A DNA stretch of 64,000 bases from Vagococcus carniphilus (GCF_014397115.1 NZ_CP060720.1:264001-328000), one strand, 5' to 3'. Positions 1 to 9,245 are shown, counted from the first letter of the stretch. Notes: generated from the sequence alone by a model not told the origin. Numbers and translations: made by a program.

Positions 1-930
1 AAAACTAGTAATAGGTTCTGATATTTGATTTACATATTGTAAGTATGCTTGTACTAATCCAATCGTTAGTGTACCTTGAATAACTAAACCAGCTCCAATA
101 ATAGCACTCATAATAAATGTAAGTTGATTTAAAAATCTAATAACTGGATAAATTGTAAAATCAAAAAATAATGATCGCTCAAAAGCTTTTTGATGTCTTT
201 TATTAGTCTCATTAATTTTAGAGGCAGTATTTTGCTGTTGATTAAATACTTTAATCTCTAAATTGCCAGAAAAATATTCTTCAACTTGGTTATTAAATAC
301 ACCAAGTTCCTGTTGATTTTTGTCAGCTAATTTTTTATTTTTATTTGCTACCCATGTTGTAACGATCGATGAGAGAACTATTAAAAAAATAACAATACTT
401 GTTAATTTAACATTAATATAAAACAGCATAGTAACTCCTAAAATAATACTGACAATAGATGAAAATAATTGATTAACCCCAGTTAATAACATTTCTGAAA
501 TACGATTAATGTCATTCGTTGTTCGACTTAAAATATCACCTACCTGATGACTGTCAAAAAATGACATAGGTAATTTTTTGAATTTTTGAGTAACTTCTTG
601 ACGAAGTCGTAGTGTCACATCTTCACTTAATGATGCAATCATTTTTTCTTGAACATAAGAAAAATATGAGCTGATAAAAGAAACAGTTATTAAAAGAATA
701 ATAGGACCAAGAATTAACTCTTTAATAACATCAGGAGTTAGGATGTTTTTGTTAGATATTTGTATTGTTTTTAATAGATTATCAATGGCAATCCCCATAA
801 TAAAAGGTATCATTGTAACTAAAATATGGCTAATTATACTACATATCATTAGTAAGAAAAATTTATTTTTTTCGGGTTTGATAAAAATAAAAAACTGTTT
901 GATACTTGATTTACTACTTACTTGAGTCAT
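1..930 (-). CDS. ABC exporter subunit B, transmembrane part (partial, runs off the left edge)
   Basis: Only the N-terminal 310 or so codons are visible; the gene continues beyond base 1. Translation from the ATG at 930 gives an ABC-transporter type 1 transmembrane domain with several hydrophobic helices and the typical loop containing SFFDSHQVGDILSRTTND (the intracellular coupling-helix region of exporter half-transporters). The nucleotide-binding domain would lie outside the window. It overlaps the end of the upstream ABC gene (stop at 914-916) by 17 bases, a sign of translational coupling, and has an AAAGGGGAG ribosome binding site. Together the two genes probably form a heterodimeric multidrug or peptide exporter in the cytoplasmic membrane. 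The substrate is unknown; the divergent MerR regulator suggests a drug-like inducer. Confidence 0.88.
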   Translation of the reverse strand, partial: MTQVSSKSSIKQFFIFIKPEKNKFFLLMICSIISHILVTMIPFIMGIAIDNLLKTIQISNKNILTPDVIKELILGPIILLITVSFISSYFSYVQEKMIASLSEDVTLRLRQEVTQKFKKLPMSFFDSHQVGDILSRTTNDINRISEMLLTGVNQLFSSIVSIILGVTMLFYINVKLTSIVIFLIVLSSIVTTWVANKNKKLADKNQQELGVFNNQVEEYFSGNLEIKVFNQQQNTASKINETNKRHQKAFERSLFFDFTIYPVIRFLNQLTFIMSAIIGAGLVIQGTLTIGLVQAYLQYVNQISEPITSF

Positions 931-2674
931 TTTCATTCTCCCCTTTCAGTGGAATCCCCTGAGAAAGAGCAAACTCTTGATAGATTTTATTGGTTGAAAG
1001 TAATAATTTGTGAGTTCCTTTTCCAACAATTTTACCTTCATCAAGGACAATAATTTGATCTGCTTCTCGAATAGTATTTAATCGTTGTGCAATAATTAAA
1101 AAAGTCTGTTGGCTCATTTTTACCTTTAAAGCTTGTCTTAAATTGGCATCTGTTTGATAGTCTAATGCCGAGAAACTGTCGTCAAAAATATATAAATCAG
1201 CAGGTTTAATTAAAGTTCTGGCAATACTAATGCGTTGTTTTTGACCTCCAGAAAAATTAGAACCGCCTTGAGAAACCTTTGTTTGATAGCCTTTTTTTTG
1301 ATTAACTATAAAAGAGCTAGCTTGAGAAATTTCTATAGCATTCTTTATATCTTTTTTTGTTGCTTTTGGATTTCCAAGTAAAAGATTACTTTCGATAGTC
1401 CCGCTAAAAAGAAAAGCCTTTTGTGGTGTATAACTTATTATCTCAAAAATACTATCTTGTTCCCAAGTATATAAAGAACGATTTTTTAGTATAATTTCTC
1501 CACTGTCAATTTGATATAGGTTTAGTAATAACTTTGCAATCGTACTTTTCCCAGAGCCAGTTCCACCAACAATAGCTGTTGTTTTTCCTTTTGGAATCGA
1601 AAAATTAATATTTTCTAAAACAGGTTCTCCGCCATCATAAGAGAAAGTAACATTATTAAACGTGGCTAACGTATCTTCAGCTACTAAAAATGTTTTCTCA
1701 TTGAAAGTAGAATTTTTGATATCTAAAGTTTCGAAAGGCACCTCTAAAACAGTATCAATTCTTCGTAAAGAAGCCATTGAGCGAGGTAAGGTTACCAAGA
1801 CCATAGCCGCTGAGATTAAATATGAAAGAGTTAATGTAGAATATTCAATAACAGATGTAATAGTACCGATTTGTAAGAGTCCTTGACCTACTAAAAGGCT
1901 TCCTAACCAAATAATTAATGGAAAAACAATTCCCATAATTATATAAGCAATCGGAGTTAAAAGAGAAAAAATTTTATTAACAGCTATCATGCTATCAGCA
2001 TAATTTTGAAATCGTTCGTTTGTTTTAGATTCTTCTATATCCTGATTATCAAATGCTCGAATCATATTGATGCCATTAAAAAATTCTCTTAATTTAGATA
2101 TCATCGCATCTAATTGTTGTTGAATTTTATTAGATAAAGGTAAGCCTTTTTTCATTAGATAATAGACAGAAATTAAATAAACAACAATAGAAATTAAAGG
2201 GATAAGTGATAATATTGGTGATTTAATAAAAGTCATAAAAACAGCAAAAATAGATATAATTGGAGCTGGTAAAACCAAATGAAATATCATCATTAATGAA
2301 CGCTGTACATTAGTAACATCGTTCATCATTCTGGTTAATAAACTTGATATACTAAAAGAATCCATTTTTTTTAATGATAGTTCCTGTGTTTTTTGATAGA
2401 AGTCCTGTCTAGTTTCAAACCCATAATTAGCTGCTAATTTTGCAGATAATATATTTCCTAAAATAGAAATTAAACATCCTAAAATAGCAATAATTAACAT
2501 TTGTATACCTAGAGATAGTACAACATCTTGATTTCTAGGTATAATACCTTTATCAATTAGTTTTCCAATAAGAAATGGTATAGCTAATATACCTATCATC
2601 TGGATAGATAGTATAATAGCTGTTAAAAAAAATAATAATTTGTTCTGTTGAAAAAATTTTTTAAAGTGAATCAT
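914..2674 (-). CDS. ABC exporter subunit A, fused membrane and ATPase domains
   Basis: A full-length half-transporter of 586 residues. An N-terminal six-helix type 1 transmembrane domain (about residues 1-310) is followed by a nucleotide-binding domain with Walker A GGTGSGKST (about 374), a signature motif FSGGQKQR (about 476) and a Walker B segment ending DLYIFDDSFSALD, where the residue after the Walker B aspartate is Asp-Ser rather than the usual Glu. That loss of the catalytic glutamate is typical of the degenerate site in heterodimeric exporters such as BmrC/BmrD or LmrC/LmrD. It lies first in an operon with the partial exporter gene downstream, overlapping it by 17 bases. Ribosome binding site GGAGG lies 8 bases upstream. 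The promoter overlaps a MerR-type operator (2730-2760). Confidence 0.92.
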   Translation of the reverse strand: MIHFKKFFQQNKLLFFLTAIILSIQMIGILAIPFLIGKLIDKGIIPRNQDVVLSLGIQMLIIAILGCLISILGNILSAKLAANYGFETRQDFYQKTQELSLKKMDSFSISSLLTRMMNDVTNVQRSLMMIFHLVLPAPIISIFAVFMTFIKSPILSLIPLISIVVYLISVYYLMKKGLPLSNKIQQQLDAMISKLREFFNGINMIRAFDNQDIEESKTNERFQNYADSMIAVNKIFSLLTPIAYIIMGIVFPLIIWLGSLLVGQGLLQIGTITSVIEYSTLTLSYLISAAMVLVTLPRSMASLRRIDTVLEVPFETLDIKNSTFNEKTFLVAEDTLATFNNVTFSYDGGEPVLENINFSIPKGKTTAIVGGTGSGKSTIAKLLLNLYQIDSGEIILKNRSLYTWEQDSIFEIISYTPQKAFLFSGTIESNLLLGNPKATKKDIKNAIEISQASSFIVNQKKGYQTKVSQGGSNFSGGQKQRISIARTLIKPADLYIFDDSFSALDYQTDANLRQALKVKMSQQTFLIIAQRLNTIREADQIIVLDEGKIVGKGTHKLLLSTNKIYQEFALSQGIPLKGENENDSSK

Positions 2675-2729
2675 TTTTTTTCCTCCTTTATTAATAAATG
2701 TGTTAACTTATAATACTTTTATAAGCTAT

Positions 2730-2778
2730 ATAATACACATTGAAGTTGGTTGAATGTCAACATTTAAATTGATATACT
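2730..2778. promoter_or_regulatory. Divergent MerR-type promoter region
   Basis: On the minus strand TTGACA (2760-2755) and TATTAT (2735-2730) are separated by 19 bases, the over-long spacer characteristic of promoters activated by MerR-family proteins through DNA untwisting. Within the spacer an imperfect dyad is bounded by ACATT and AATGT (2737-2757). On the plus strand TTGAAT (2750-2755) and TATACT (2773-2778) with 17-base spacing would drive the MerR gene, so the two promoters overlap and one bound regulator could control both. Seen in sequence; activity is inferred. Confidence 0.65.
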
Positions 2779-2797
2779 AATATTGGAGGATAGGTAT

Positions 2798-3556
2798 ATG
2801 TTTGATAAACTTTTAACAATTGGAGAAATAGCAAAACTTTTTAATTTACCTACATCAAAAATTAGGTATTGGGAAGCAAAAGAACTTTTTACACCTAAAC
2901 GAAATAATAGTAATGACTATCGAATATTTAATATTCAAACTTTTATTGAATTACTTGAAGTAAATTTCTATCGAAATTTAAACGTTCCTATAAAACAGAT
3001 GAAAAATTTTAATAAAATAGGACCAGAATCTACCTATTCAATATTAAAAAATACAGAAAAAGATATTGAAAAGGAATTAATTAATTTAAAAAAGCAATTA
3101 GTAGGAATTGAAAAACGTAAAAAACAATTGGAAGATCTTTTTTTATTAAAAAAAGTGGGATATAGCTTTGAACAAATAGATATAAAAAAGATTGTTCCTT
3201 TAGATATGACAAAATCAGAAGATGTTCAAATTCAATTAGAACATTTGAGTAATTTTATTTTGTATAAAGAAATAAAATCTGATAACACATTTCATTTAGG
3301 AATAAGTGTTATGCCTAGTTATCAATACTCTAAAGAGGTTTTATGGGAACAAAGTTCTATAAAAAAAAATTATGTAACTTGCTTAATTGAATGTTGTTCA
3401 GAAGATTTTGAAAAAAATAATCTTAAAATTCATATAGATTATTTAAAAAAAAAAGGTTATAAAATTGATAGAGTAATTGCTTCATATCTAGCCACTACCT
3501 ATTATGAAAATACTAAAGGAATTGATTATTATAAAGGCTGGTTAGAAATAAGTTAG
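2798..3556 (+). CDS. MerR-family transcriptional regulator
   Basis: The first 70 residues form a MerR winged helix (TIGEIAKLFNLPTSKIRYWE, then a wing with NDYRIF), followed by a long coiled-coil linker rich in Lys and Glu and a C-terminal domain of about 120 residues that resembles the GyrI-like/effector-binding domains of multidrug regulators such as BmrR, though I cannot assign it firmly. The open frame reaches back to a TTG at 2783, but the GGAGGA at 2785-2790 is placed correctly for ATG 2798, which I take as the start. It is divergent from the ABC exporter operon and shares its promoter region, so it most likely senses a transported compound and activates the exporter. Confidence 0.85.
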   Translation: MFDKLLTIGEIAKLFNLPTSKIRYWEAKELFTPKRNNSNDYRIFNIQTFIELLEVNFYRNLNVPIKQMKNFNKIGPESTYSILKNTEKDIEKELINLKKQLVGIEKRKKQLEDLFLLKKVGYSFEQIDIKKIVPLDMTKSEDVQIQLEHLSNFILYKEIKSDNTFHLGISVMPSYQYSKEVLWEQSSIKKNYVTCLIECCSEDFEKNNLKIHIDYLKKKGYKIDRVIASYLATTYYENTKGIDYYKGWLEIS

Positions 3557-3659
3557 ATAAATGTTACCAATAATGGGTACATCTAATGGTATCTTAAGAT
3601 ATTTTCCTTTTGTTATAAAAAAACTGAAAAAATTTTAACAAATAAAAGGAGTCGAGTTA

Positions 3660-4352
3660 ATGACAATATTAGAAATTAGTCAGGCATTATTACTTTCAGT
3701 TATCATTTCAGGGGCAATTGGATTTGATAGAGAATTTAAAAATAGACCTGCAGGAATGAGAACACATATTCTTGTTTGTGTAGGTGCAACTATTGTAGCA
3801 TTATTGCAGACAGAAATTTATTTAAATACAATAAAAGAAGTTGTACGATACCCTGAATTTGTTGGGATTATACGTTCTGATCAAACTCGATTGATAGCTC
3901 AAGTTATTAGTGGTATAGGGTTTTTAGGAGCCGGAACAATTGTGGTGACAAAAAAAGCAGTGGAAGGTTTAACGACTGCTGCATCTTTGTGGTCTGTAGC
4001 TTGTCTTGGTTTAACTGTTGGGATGGGGTATTACCAATTATCTATTATAGGATTTATTGTAATTCAGATAACTTTGTCTTTGCTAAAAAAAATAATCGTA
4101 ATCCCTTCAATTAAAAAATTAGAAATAAAATATATTTGTCGTGAAGAGACACAAAAGTTTATTATTACTTCTTTCTCTTCTGCTAAAATAATAATAAAAG
4201 ATATAGATGTGGATGTAGAGATTTTAAATAACCAACGAATATATACTACTATTTATACAATTGAAGTTCCGAAAAATATGAATATACAGGAACTAATTGA
4301 GTATATCTCTATACATAAAAATATGATGAAAGTAAAATTATATAATTTATAG
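3660..4352 (+). CDS. MgtC/SapB-family membrane protein
   Basis: A 230-residue protein with four to five hydrophobic helices in the first 150 residues and a short soluble C-terminal domain. The segments GFDREFKNRPAGMRTHILVC and SGIGFLGAGTI are hallmarks of the MgtC/SapB family, known for survival in low magnesium and in macrophages for pathogen members; most homologues, like this one, have no tested function. The start has a good AAAGGAG ribosome binding site at 3645-3651. It stands alone between the MerR gene and a broken insertion sequence. I saw no magnesium-responsive leader in the 103 bases upstream. Confidence 0.88.
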   Translation: MTILEISQALLLSVIISGAIGFDREFKNRPAGMRTHILVCVGATIVALLQTEIYLNTIKEVVRYPEFVGIIRSDQTRLIAQVISGIGFLGAGTIVVTKKAVEGLTTAASLWSVACLGLTVGMGYYQLSIIGFIVIQITLSLLKKIIVIPSIKKLEIKYICREETQKFIITSFSSAKIIIKDIDVDVEILNNQRIYTTIYTIEVPKNMNIQELIEYISIHKNMMKVKLYNL

Positions 4353-4389
4353 TCTTTTGTGATAATTTCGAAAATATTAAAATTTATTG

Positions 4390-5746
4390 GTTGCATCAAG
4401 AATTATGTGTAAATGGAAAACCTATTCTATAATTTAAGCTAAAACATTGATTCTAATGTATCCTCTATATTTTTAAATCCTTTATGAACTCGGCATAAAA
4501 ATTTTTGATTGTAGTTGTTAAATTGAGTAACTAGGAATCTCTCAAGAGATTCTTCATTAGGAAATTGTTCTTTTCTTTTAGTGTATTTCTTTAATTGTTT
4601 ATTAAAATCTTCAATCAAATTAGTTGAGTAAATGGTTCTTCTTATTGACGGAGGAAAATTATAAAAAGTTAATATAGCAGGATTCATGAGTAAATTAACG
4701 ACTCTTGGATACTGCTTTTCCCATTTTTCTGTCATAAAAGTTATTTGTTCAAGCGCTTTCTCTTTTGAAGTAGCTTGATAGACAGTTTTAAAATCATCAC
4801 AGATTTCTTTTCTATCCTTAACGCGAACCTTATGAGCGATATTTCTAGAGATATGAACACAACATTGTTGATTGAACATTTGGACAGACACTATGGATAC
4901 TATCGTTGATACCACTTAAACCGTCAGTGACAACTAATAAAACCTCTTCTAAACCACGATCTTTTAGGTCTTGAAGTATCTCTTTCCAAACGTAAGCAGA
5001 TTCAGTTGGAGCAATAGTAAAGCCTAGAACCTCTTTGGTTCCATCCAATCGAATACCAATTACTATGTAGACAACTTCTTTTGAAACGGTCTGCCTTTTC
5101 AGAGGGATGTGAGTAGCATCCATGAAAATGACTGAGTATTTGGATTCTAAGCTTCTTTCTTTAAAGGCGATAACATCTTCAGATACAATTTTACTCATGT
5201 TTGAAATAGTTTGTGGTGTGTAATAATGACCGTACATTTTTTCAATCAATTCAGAGATTTCAGACATAGTAATTCCTTTTTGAAATAGCTGAATAATAGT
5301 TGTTTCAAGAGTATCATTGCTTCTTTTATAGGCAGGTAAAGTTTGTTGAGAAAACTCCCCATTTCTATCTCTAGGAATCATTAAGTTTAATTCACCATAC
5401 TCTGTTTTGAATGACCGTGAATAACTCCCATTTCGAGAATTACCTGAATTAAAGCCAGCACGATCATATTTTTCATAATCAAGAAAAGCTGTTAATTCAG
5501 CCTGTAGCAGTGTATTGATAGCTAATTTTAAATGACGACGAAATAAATCATCTAAATCTCCTTTATTGATTAGTGTTTCCATAATTTCTGTAGTAAAATC
5601 GGTCATGAGAAAGTCCTCCTATAAAATTTCTGTTGTGGTAACTTTAATTTTACAGAATGGACTTTCTTTTTTTCTACCCTAAATTTCTATCTACACAAAA
5701 TATTTTACGCTATCCTTGAATTTACACAAAGAACTATTTTTGCAAC
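4390..5746. mobile_element. IS256-family insertion sequence, inactivated
   Basis: The element contains one minus-strand IS256-type transposase gene, broken by a frameshift. Both ends carry related inverted sequences: inward-reading TTGCA followed about 10-12 bases later by TGTGTAAAT (left 4391-4414, right 5745-5720). The two arms match only with a 2-base gap, so the outer boundaries are approximate. I found no convincing 8-base target duplication. The right end truncates an ORF that continues to 6039. Confidence 0.75.
4439..5606 (-). pseudogene. IS256-family transposase, frameshifted
   Basis: The N-terminal part (4845-5606) and the C-terminal part (4439-about 4875) are in different frames but together make a normal IS256 (mutator-type) transposase of about 390 residues. 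Catalytic residues are visible: Asp in VIFMDATHIPL, Asp in LLVVTDGLSGI and Glu in STNLIEDFNK. The shift occurs near 4870, just after CPNVQ; the other frame resumes with QQCCVHISRNIAHK, which matches the conserved segment that follows in this family. One extra base would explain it. The protein is probably not made in functional form, unless the base is a sequencing error. Confidence 0.85.
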
Positions 5747-6039
5747 TTTTGGAGAAAAGATTGATTCATAGAGAAATTAATTATTATGATAGTTTTTCGT
5801 CAATCGCAGAAGAGTTGTTAAAACTAAATGCTGACATAAATTTTTCAAAGGAAACTACTGCTAAGATTTTGGAACGAAGTAGAGAAGACCATTTGAAATT
5901 ACTTGAATATAGTATTAAAAGAAATATATTGAGCAAGTACAATAATTCATTTAAAAATGATTTTAAAAGAGTACTAAAACTATTGTCTGATTCATGTATT
6001 GATTTTGATTATATCGATATCATATTAGATACGATTTAA
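5747..6039 (+). pseudogene. Truncated ORF of unknown function at the IS256 right end
   Basis: An open frame runs from a TTG at 5716 inside the inverted repeat of the insertion sequence to TAA at 6039. The first 10 or so codons are IS sequence, so the native N-terminus has been lost and the visible remainder is about 95 residues. It is charged and helical (for example IHREINYYDSFSSIAEELLK) with no membrane segment or motif that I recognise. Size and composition are compatible with a small immunity or antitoxin-like protein, but nothing confirms this. Confidence 0.45.
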
Positions 6040-6318
6040 AAAAAAATAAGCCTAAATTATTTTAAAGAAGTTCAGTTTATTTTAGATAATGAAAAGAGAA
6101 TAGAGTTTAAAGATATAAAATTATTTAGTTAATGATGTTTTTTAGGAGATTTGTTAAAGAAACATTCCTGTTGAAACAGTTAGACATTTTATTAAAGCAG
6201 ACAGTGAAAATATTTGTATAAAATTAAATGAGATTTGTTCTCAATAATCTGAATCTTAAGTAACGTATGCCTTGTTTAATGTAAAAGTTCCAGATAGTAT
6301 AATTAATGGAGCTCATTT
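6040..6318 (+). other. Decayed coding fragments between two insertion sequences
   Basis: No intact gene. Short stretches read as protein in plus-strand frames, for example IPVETVRHFIKADSENICIK (about 6164-6225) and VTYALFNVKVPDSIINGAHF (about 6260-6316), each bounded by stops. These look like remnants of one or more genes damaged by the neighbouring insertions; I cannot identify the parent protein. Confidence 0.4.
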
Positions 6319-6372
6319 TGTAGTGCACCCCAAAAGTTGGACCAAAAAATCTAACTTTTGGGGTGTATTTTT

Positions 6373-6927
6373 ATGACAAAATATAATTATGAGTTTAAGC
6401 TTAAGGTTGTTCAAGAATATATTAATAAGGATGTTAGTTATTCTTATTTGAGGAAAAAGTATAAGATTAAAAGTGATGCCCAAATTAATAATTGGCTGAA
6501 TTCTTATCAGAATTTTGGGGAAGATGGACTTCTACCTCGTGAGAAAAATAAAACTTATTCTGTTCAATTTAAGTTGAATGCTATAGAGTTATATTTAACA
6601 AGGAAGAAATCCTTTCAAGATATAGCTAATGCCTTAGGCATGAACAATCCTTCTCTTATTGCTAATTGGTTACGGCAATTTGAAGATAATAGAATTGAGG
6701 GGATTTCTAGAACGAAAGGGCGTCCACCTATCATGTCAAAAAAGAAAAATACAGATCTACCTAAAACAGATAAAAATAAGATTAAAGAATTAGAAGCACA
6801 ATTATTAACATTACAAATTGAAAATGCTTATTTAAAAGAATTGAGGAAGCTAAGAAAGCAGGAAGAAAAACAACGAATGAAATTATCTCGTCCGTCATCT
6901 TTAGCCTCCGAGGAGAATTCAAATTAA
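6373..6927 (+). CDS. IS150-group OrfA, helix-turn-helix protein
   Basis: A 184-residue OrfA with two helix-turn-helix units (about residues 5-55 and 60-115, each of the IS150/InsJ type: KVVQEYINKDVSYSYLRKKY and NAIELYLTRKKSFQDIANAL) and a C-terminal leucine-rich coiled coil (KIKELEAQLLTLQIENAYLK). It binds the element ends in this family. Start taken at ATG 6373; the frame extends to a TTG at 6358 without a ribosome binding site. The orfB product is normally reached by a -1 frameshift near the A-rich end of orfA (about 6850-6872). Confidence 0.85.
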   Translation: MTKYNYEFKLKVVQEYINKDVSYSYLRKKYKIKSDAQINNWLNSYQNFGEDGLLPREKNKTYSVQFKLNAIELYLTRKKSFQDIANALGMNNPSLIANWLRQFEDNRIEGISRTKGRPPIMSKKKNTDLPKTDKNKIKELEAQLLTLQIENAYLKELRKLRKQEEKQRMKLSRPSSLASEENSN

Positions 6928-7770
6928 TCGACCTTCTTGCGATCATTAAATTTCCTAAAAGTACTTATATGTACTGGCAAAAAAAGATTTAATAGAGAAA
7001 ATCCTGATAAAAAATTAGAAGTGGAAATAAAACATATTTTTATTGAAAACAATGAATCCTACGGATATAGAAGAATTGCTTCAGAACTAAAGAATAGAGG
7101 CTATGTTATTAATCATAAAAAAGTAAGAAGAATTATGCTTAAATTAAATTTAAAAGTAGTTAAATTTACGCGGAAATCTAGAAAATATAACTCTTACAAA
7201 GGTTCTGTTGGTAAAATAGCTAAAAATTTAATCCATAGAAGATTCTACACTTCTGTTCCTCATCAAAAATTAACGACAGATACAACCGAATTTAAATATT
7301 ATATAGTAGATAAATAAGGGAATTTAGTAATAAAAAAACTATACTTAGATCCTTATTTAGATATGTTTAATAGTGAAATTATTTCATACTCTATTTCTGA
7401 AAGACCTAGTGCTCAATCTATAAAAAAAGCACAGTTAGAAGCAATAGAAAGGACATCCGATTGCCCATTCAGAAGAACTTTTCATTCAGACCAAGGTTGG
7501 GCATATCAAATGGATCATTACTCGAAACAACTTAAAGATAATAAAATCTTTCAAAGTATGTCCCGAAAGGGAAATTGTCTAGATAACTCATTAATTGAAA
7601 ATTTTTTTGGACTGTTAAAACAAGAAATTTATTATGGAAAAACATATCACAGCTTTGAATCATTAAAAAGAGCTATAGAAGATTGGATGTATTATTACAA
7701 CAATAAACGAATCAAAATGAAATTAGGTGGGTTAAGTCCAGTTGATTATCGTCTTAAAATGACTGCATGA
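6843..7770 (+). pseudogene. IS150-group OrfB transposase, frameshift plus nonsense codon
   Basis: The -1 frame relative to orfA reads through the family N-terminus (FKLIDLLAIIKFPKSTYMYW) to an A7 run at 6979-6985, where the frame must change by one base to continue as RFNRENPDKKLEVEIKHIFI. An in-frame TAA at 7315-7317 then interrupts VDK-GNLVIKKLYLDPYLDM. The DDE residues are otherwise present: Asp in TTDTTEF, Asp in HSDQGWAYQ and Glu in NSLIENFFG. Two independent lesions make this copy non-autonomous. Confidence 0.85.
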
Positions 7771-7832
7771 AACAATAAAAAAGGAGTAGATTTCTCTACT
7801 CCAAAAAAGTCTAACTTTTAGGGTTCACTACA

Positions 7833-8354
7833 GAGAGAGTAGATTTTTTCTATTCTCTTTTTTTGTGTTTTCATAATAATAAAACATAGTTTATGGCATT
7901 AAAGAGTGCTCACCAAAAAATTGCTACAATCAGAGCCAAAACTTTATAATATTTGGCTTATTACCTCTGTTATTTTAGGAGTATTCCTTTTTATACCTAA
8001 ACTATTTCATTTAGTGAGAGAGCTAATTAAAGCGTTTTGTAATCTTATTTTAGAAAATATGAGGAAATAATCGGTTGTTTCAGTATTATAAGGAATTTAT
8101 TTCCTTTTTTTGATGAGAACTGTTGTTATTTAAGGAGTTCAAGAGAACTGGTATTTAGTTAAATGGGAAAATGCCGATTTAAGTATAAGAGTCAATTCTT
8201 GGTTAAATCTACTTTGTAAAAAATTTGTAGTAGTTAATTAAGTTAGGGGAAATTGGAATTTCAAAAAAAATATATATATAAATGAAGAAATAATTTAGTT
8301 GGTATTTTGTAATTGTAAGTAAATCCAACTTGAAATATTATTAGAAAGAGGTCC
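7833..8354 (+). other. Gene-poor stretch with a terminator and decayed fragments
   Basis: Just right of the IS3 element a hairpin (GAGAGTAGA 7835-7843, TCTATTCTC 7849-7857) with a T run looks like an intrinsic terminator. A 54-codon frame from GTG 7906 to 8070 encodes one strong membrane segment (LYNIWLITSVILGVFLFIPK) but lacks a ribosome binding site; an overlapping short frame from ATG 7893 suggests a frameshifted small membrane protein. From about 8140 another fragment (NWYLVKWENADLSIRVNSWL) ends at a TAA near 8240. All look like remnants. Confidence 0.4.
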
Positions 8355-9200
8355 ATGCAAATGAACGGGATGAAGATAAAGGGTCAATTATTAGTTGTAA
8401 ATCAGGAGGGACTAGATGATAATTCAGAAAAGTTTGTAAAAACATTTGATTCTAGTTTATTGGATGTAAAATTTGTTAATAATCGTTTTTTTAGTGAGAC
8501 AAAGATATCAGAAAAATTGAAAGCAGTGAAGGGTATCATTTTGGTTGTTGATGTTGAAAAAGAGACGACGATTGAAACATGCGCAACTATCTTAAATATC
8601 AGAATGTTAACTAATGCGCCTATATGGTTGAAAACAAGTGTTGCATATACATCCATTGAAAGAGAAGTATTTTTAAATATCGGAATAGATGGCTTTTTCT
8701 ATGAAGGTCATAGTATGAAAGAAATTGAATTGACTGTGTTGAATCTTTTAAAAAGAATGGATAGTTTAAAAGGAACAGAGGATATATCTTCAAATAAAAC
8801 AGCTTCTTTTTCACCAATGTCAGCCAAGAGTAACATAAAAAAAGATCGTTATAATAGAAATGTTCATCATTATTCAAATGAAAAAGAAGTAAAAGAAAAA
8901 GTTATATCAATTAGCCTTGATGGTGAAACCCAAACGATGATTTTTGATAAAACGAATGTACCACTTTCTAATAAACAGTATCAATTGGCAGAGTTGTTTC
9001 TAGAAAATAAAAATGAAATAGTTGGCTACGAAACGATTTATACGACTATTTGGAGTGGTGATTATGACATTGATAAAAAGAATATGGTAGGTTCAATTGT
9101 GGCTCAACTTAGGAATAAACTTGAAAGATATCAGGTTCAGACAAAATTCATCTATAACGTCCCTAATAAAGGGTATCGTTTTGTTGTTCATGAGGCTTAA
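8355..9200 (+). CDS. Winged-helix transcriptional regulator with an atypical receiver-like N-terminus
   Basis: 281 residues. The C-terminal 85 residues form an OmpR/PhoB-type winged helix (SNKQYQLAELFLENKNEIVG, then VGSIVAQLRNKLERY and FIYNVPNKGYRF, the recognition helix and wing). The N-terminal 130 residues have the alternating beta/alpha pattern of a receiver domain (GQLLVVNQE, KGIILVVDVEK) but without a clear acidic pocket and phospho-acceptor Asp in the usual context, so control by phosphorylation is doubtful. A variable linker (about 135-185) separates the domains. No kinase gene is adjacent. Start ATG 8355 follows an AGAAAGAGG; ATG 8361 is possible. Its targets are unknown; the downstream Nudix/helicase cassette is one candidate. 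Confidence 0.75.
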   Translation: MQMNGMKIKGQLLVVNQEGLDDNSEKFVKTFDSSLLDVKFVNNRFFSETKISEKLKAVKGIILVVDVEKETTIETCATILNIRMLTNAPIWLKTSVAYTSIEREVFLNIGIDGFFYEGHSMKEIELTVLNLLKRMDSLKGTEDISSNKTASFSPMSAKSNIKKDRYNRNVHHYSNEKEVKEKVISISLDGETQTMIFDKTNVPLSNKQYQLAELFLENKNEIVGYETIYTTIWSGDYDIDKKNMVGSIVAQLRNKLERYQVQTKFIYNVPNKGYRFVVHEA

Positions 9201-9214
9201 TGGAATAAATTTTT

Positions 9215-9245
9215 AGCATCCTTTTTTAATAGGGATGCTTTTTTA
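9215..9245 (+). terminator. Intrinsic terminator (copy 1 of a repeated pair)
   Basis: AGCATCC (9215-9221) pairs with GGATGCT (9233-9239), followed by T6. Almost the same sequence recurs at 12619-12647. Confidence 0.85.

Larger units (their letters stand above)
6319..7832 (+). mobile_element. IS3-family element, IS150 group, inactivated
   Basis: A 1514-bp element bounded by 24-base imperfect terminal inverted repeats starting TGTAGTG (left 6319-6342, right 7809-7832, about 21 of 24 matching), with the TG...CA ends of the IS3 family. It carries orfA and orfB in the usual order; orfB has two lesions. A hairpin (GGAGTAGA, 7783-7790, with TCTACTCC, 7795-7802) follows orfB. The three bases flanking each end differ (TTT against GAG), so no target-site duplication is visible. 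Confidence 0.85.

Noticed and set aside
743-925. 60-codon plus-strand frame within the first ABC gene
   Set aside because: Antisense to the transmembrane domain coding region; hydrophobic shadow without a ribosome binding site.
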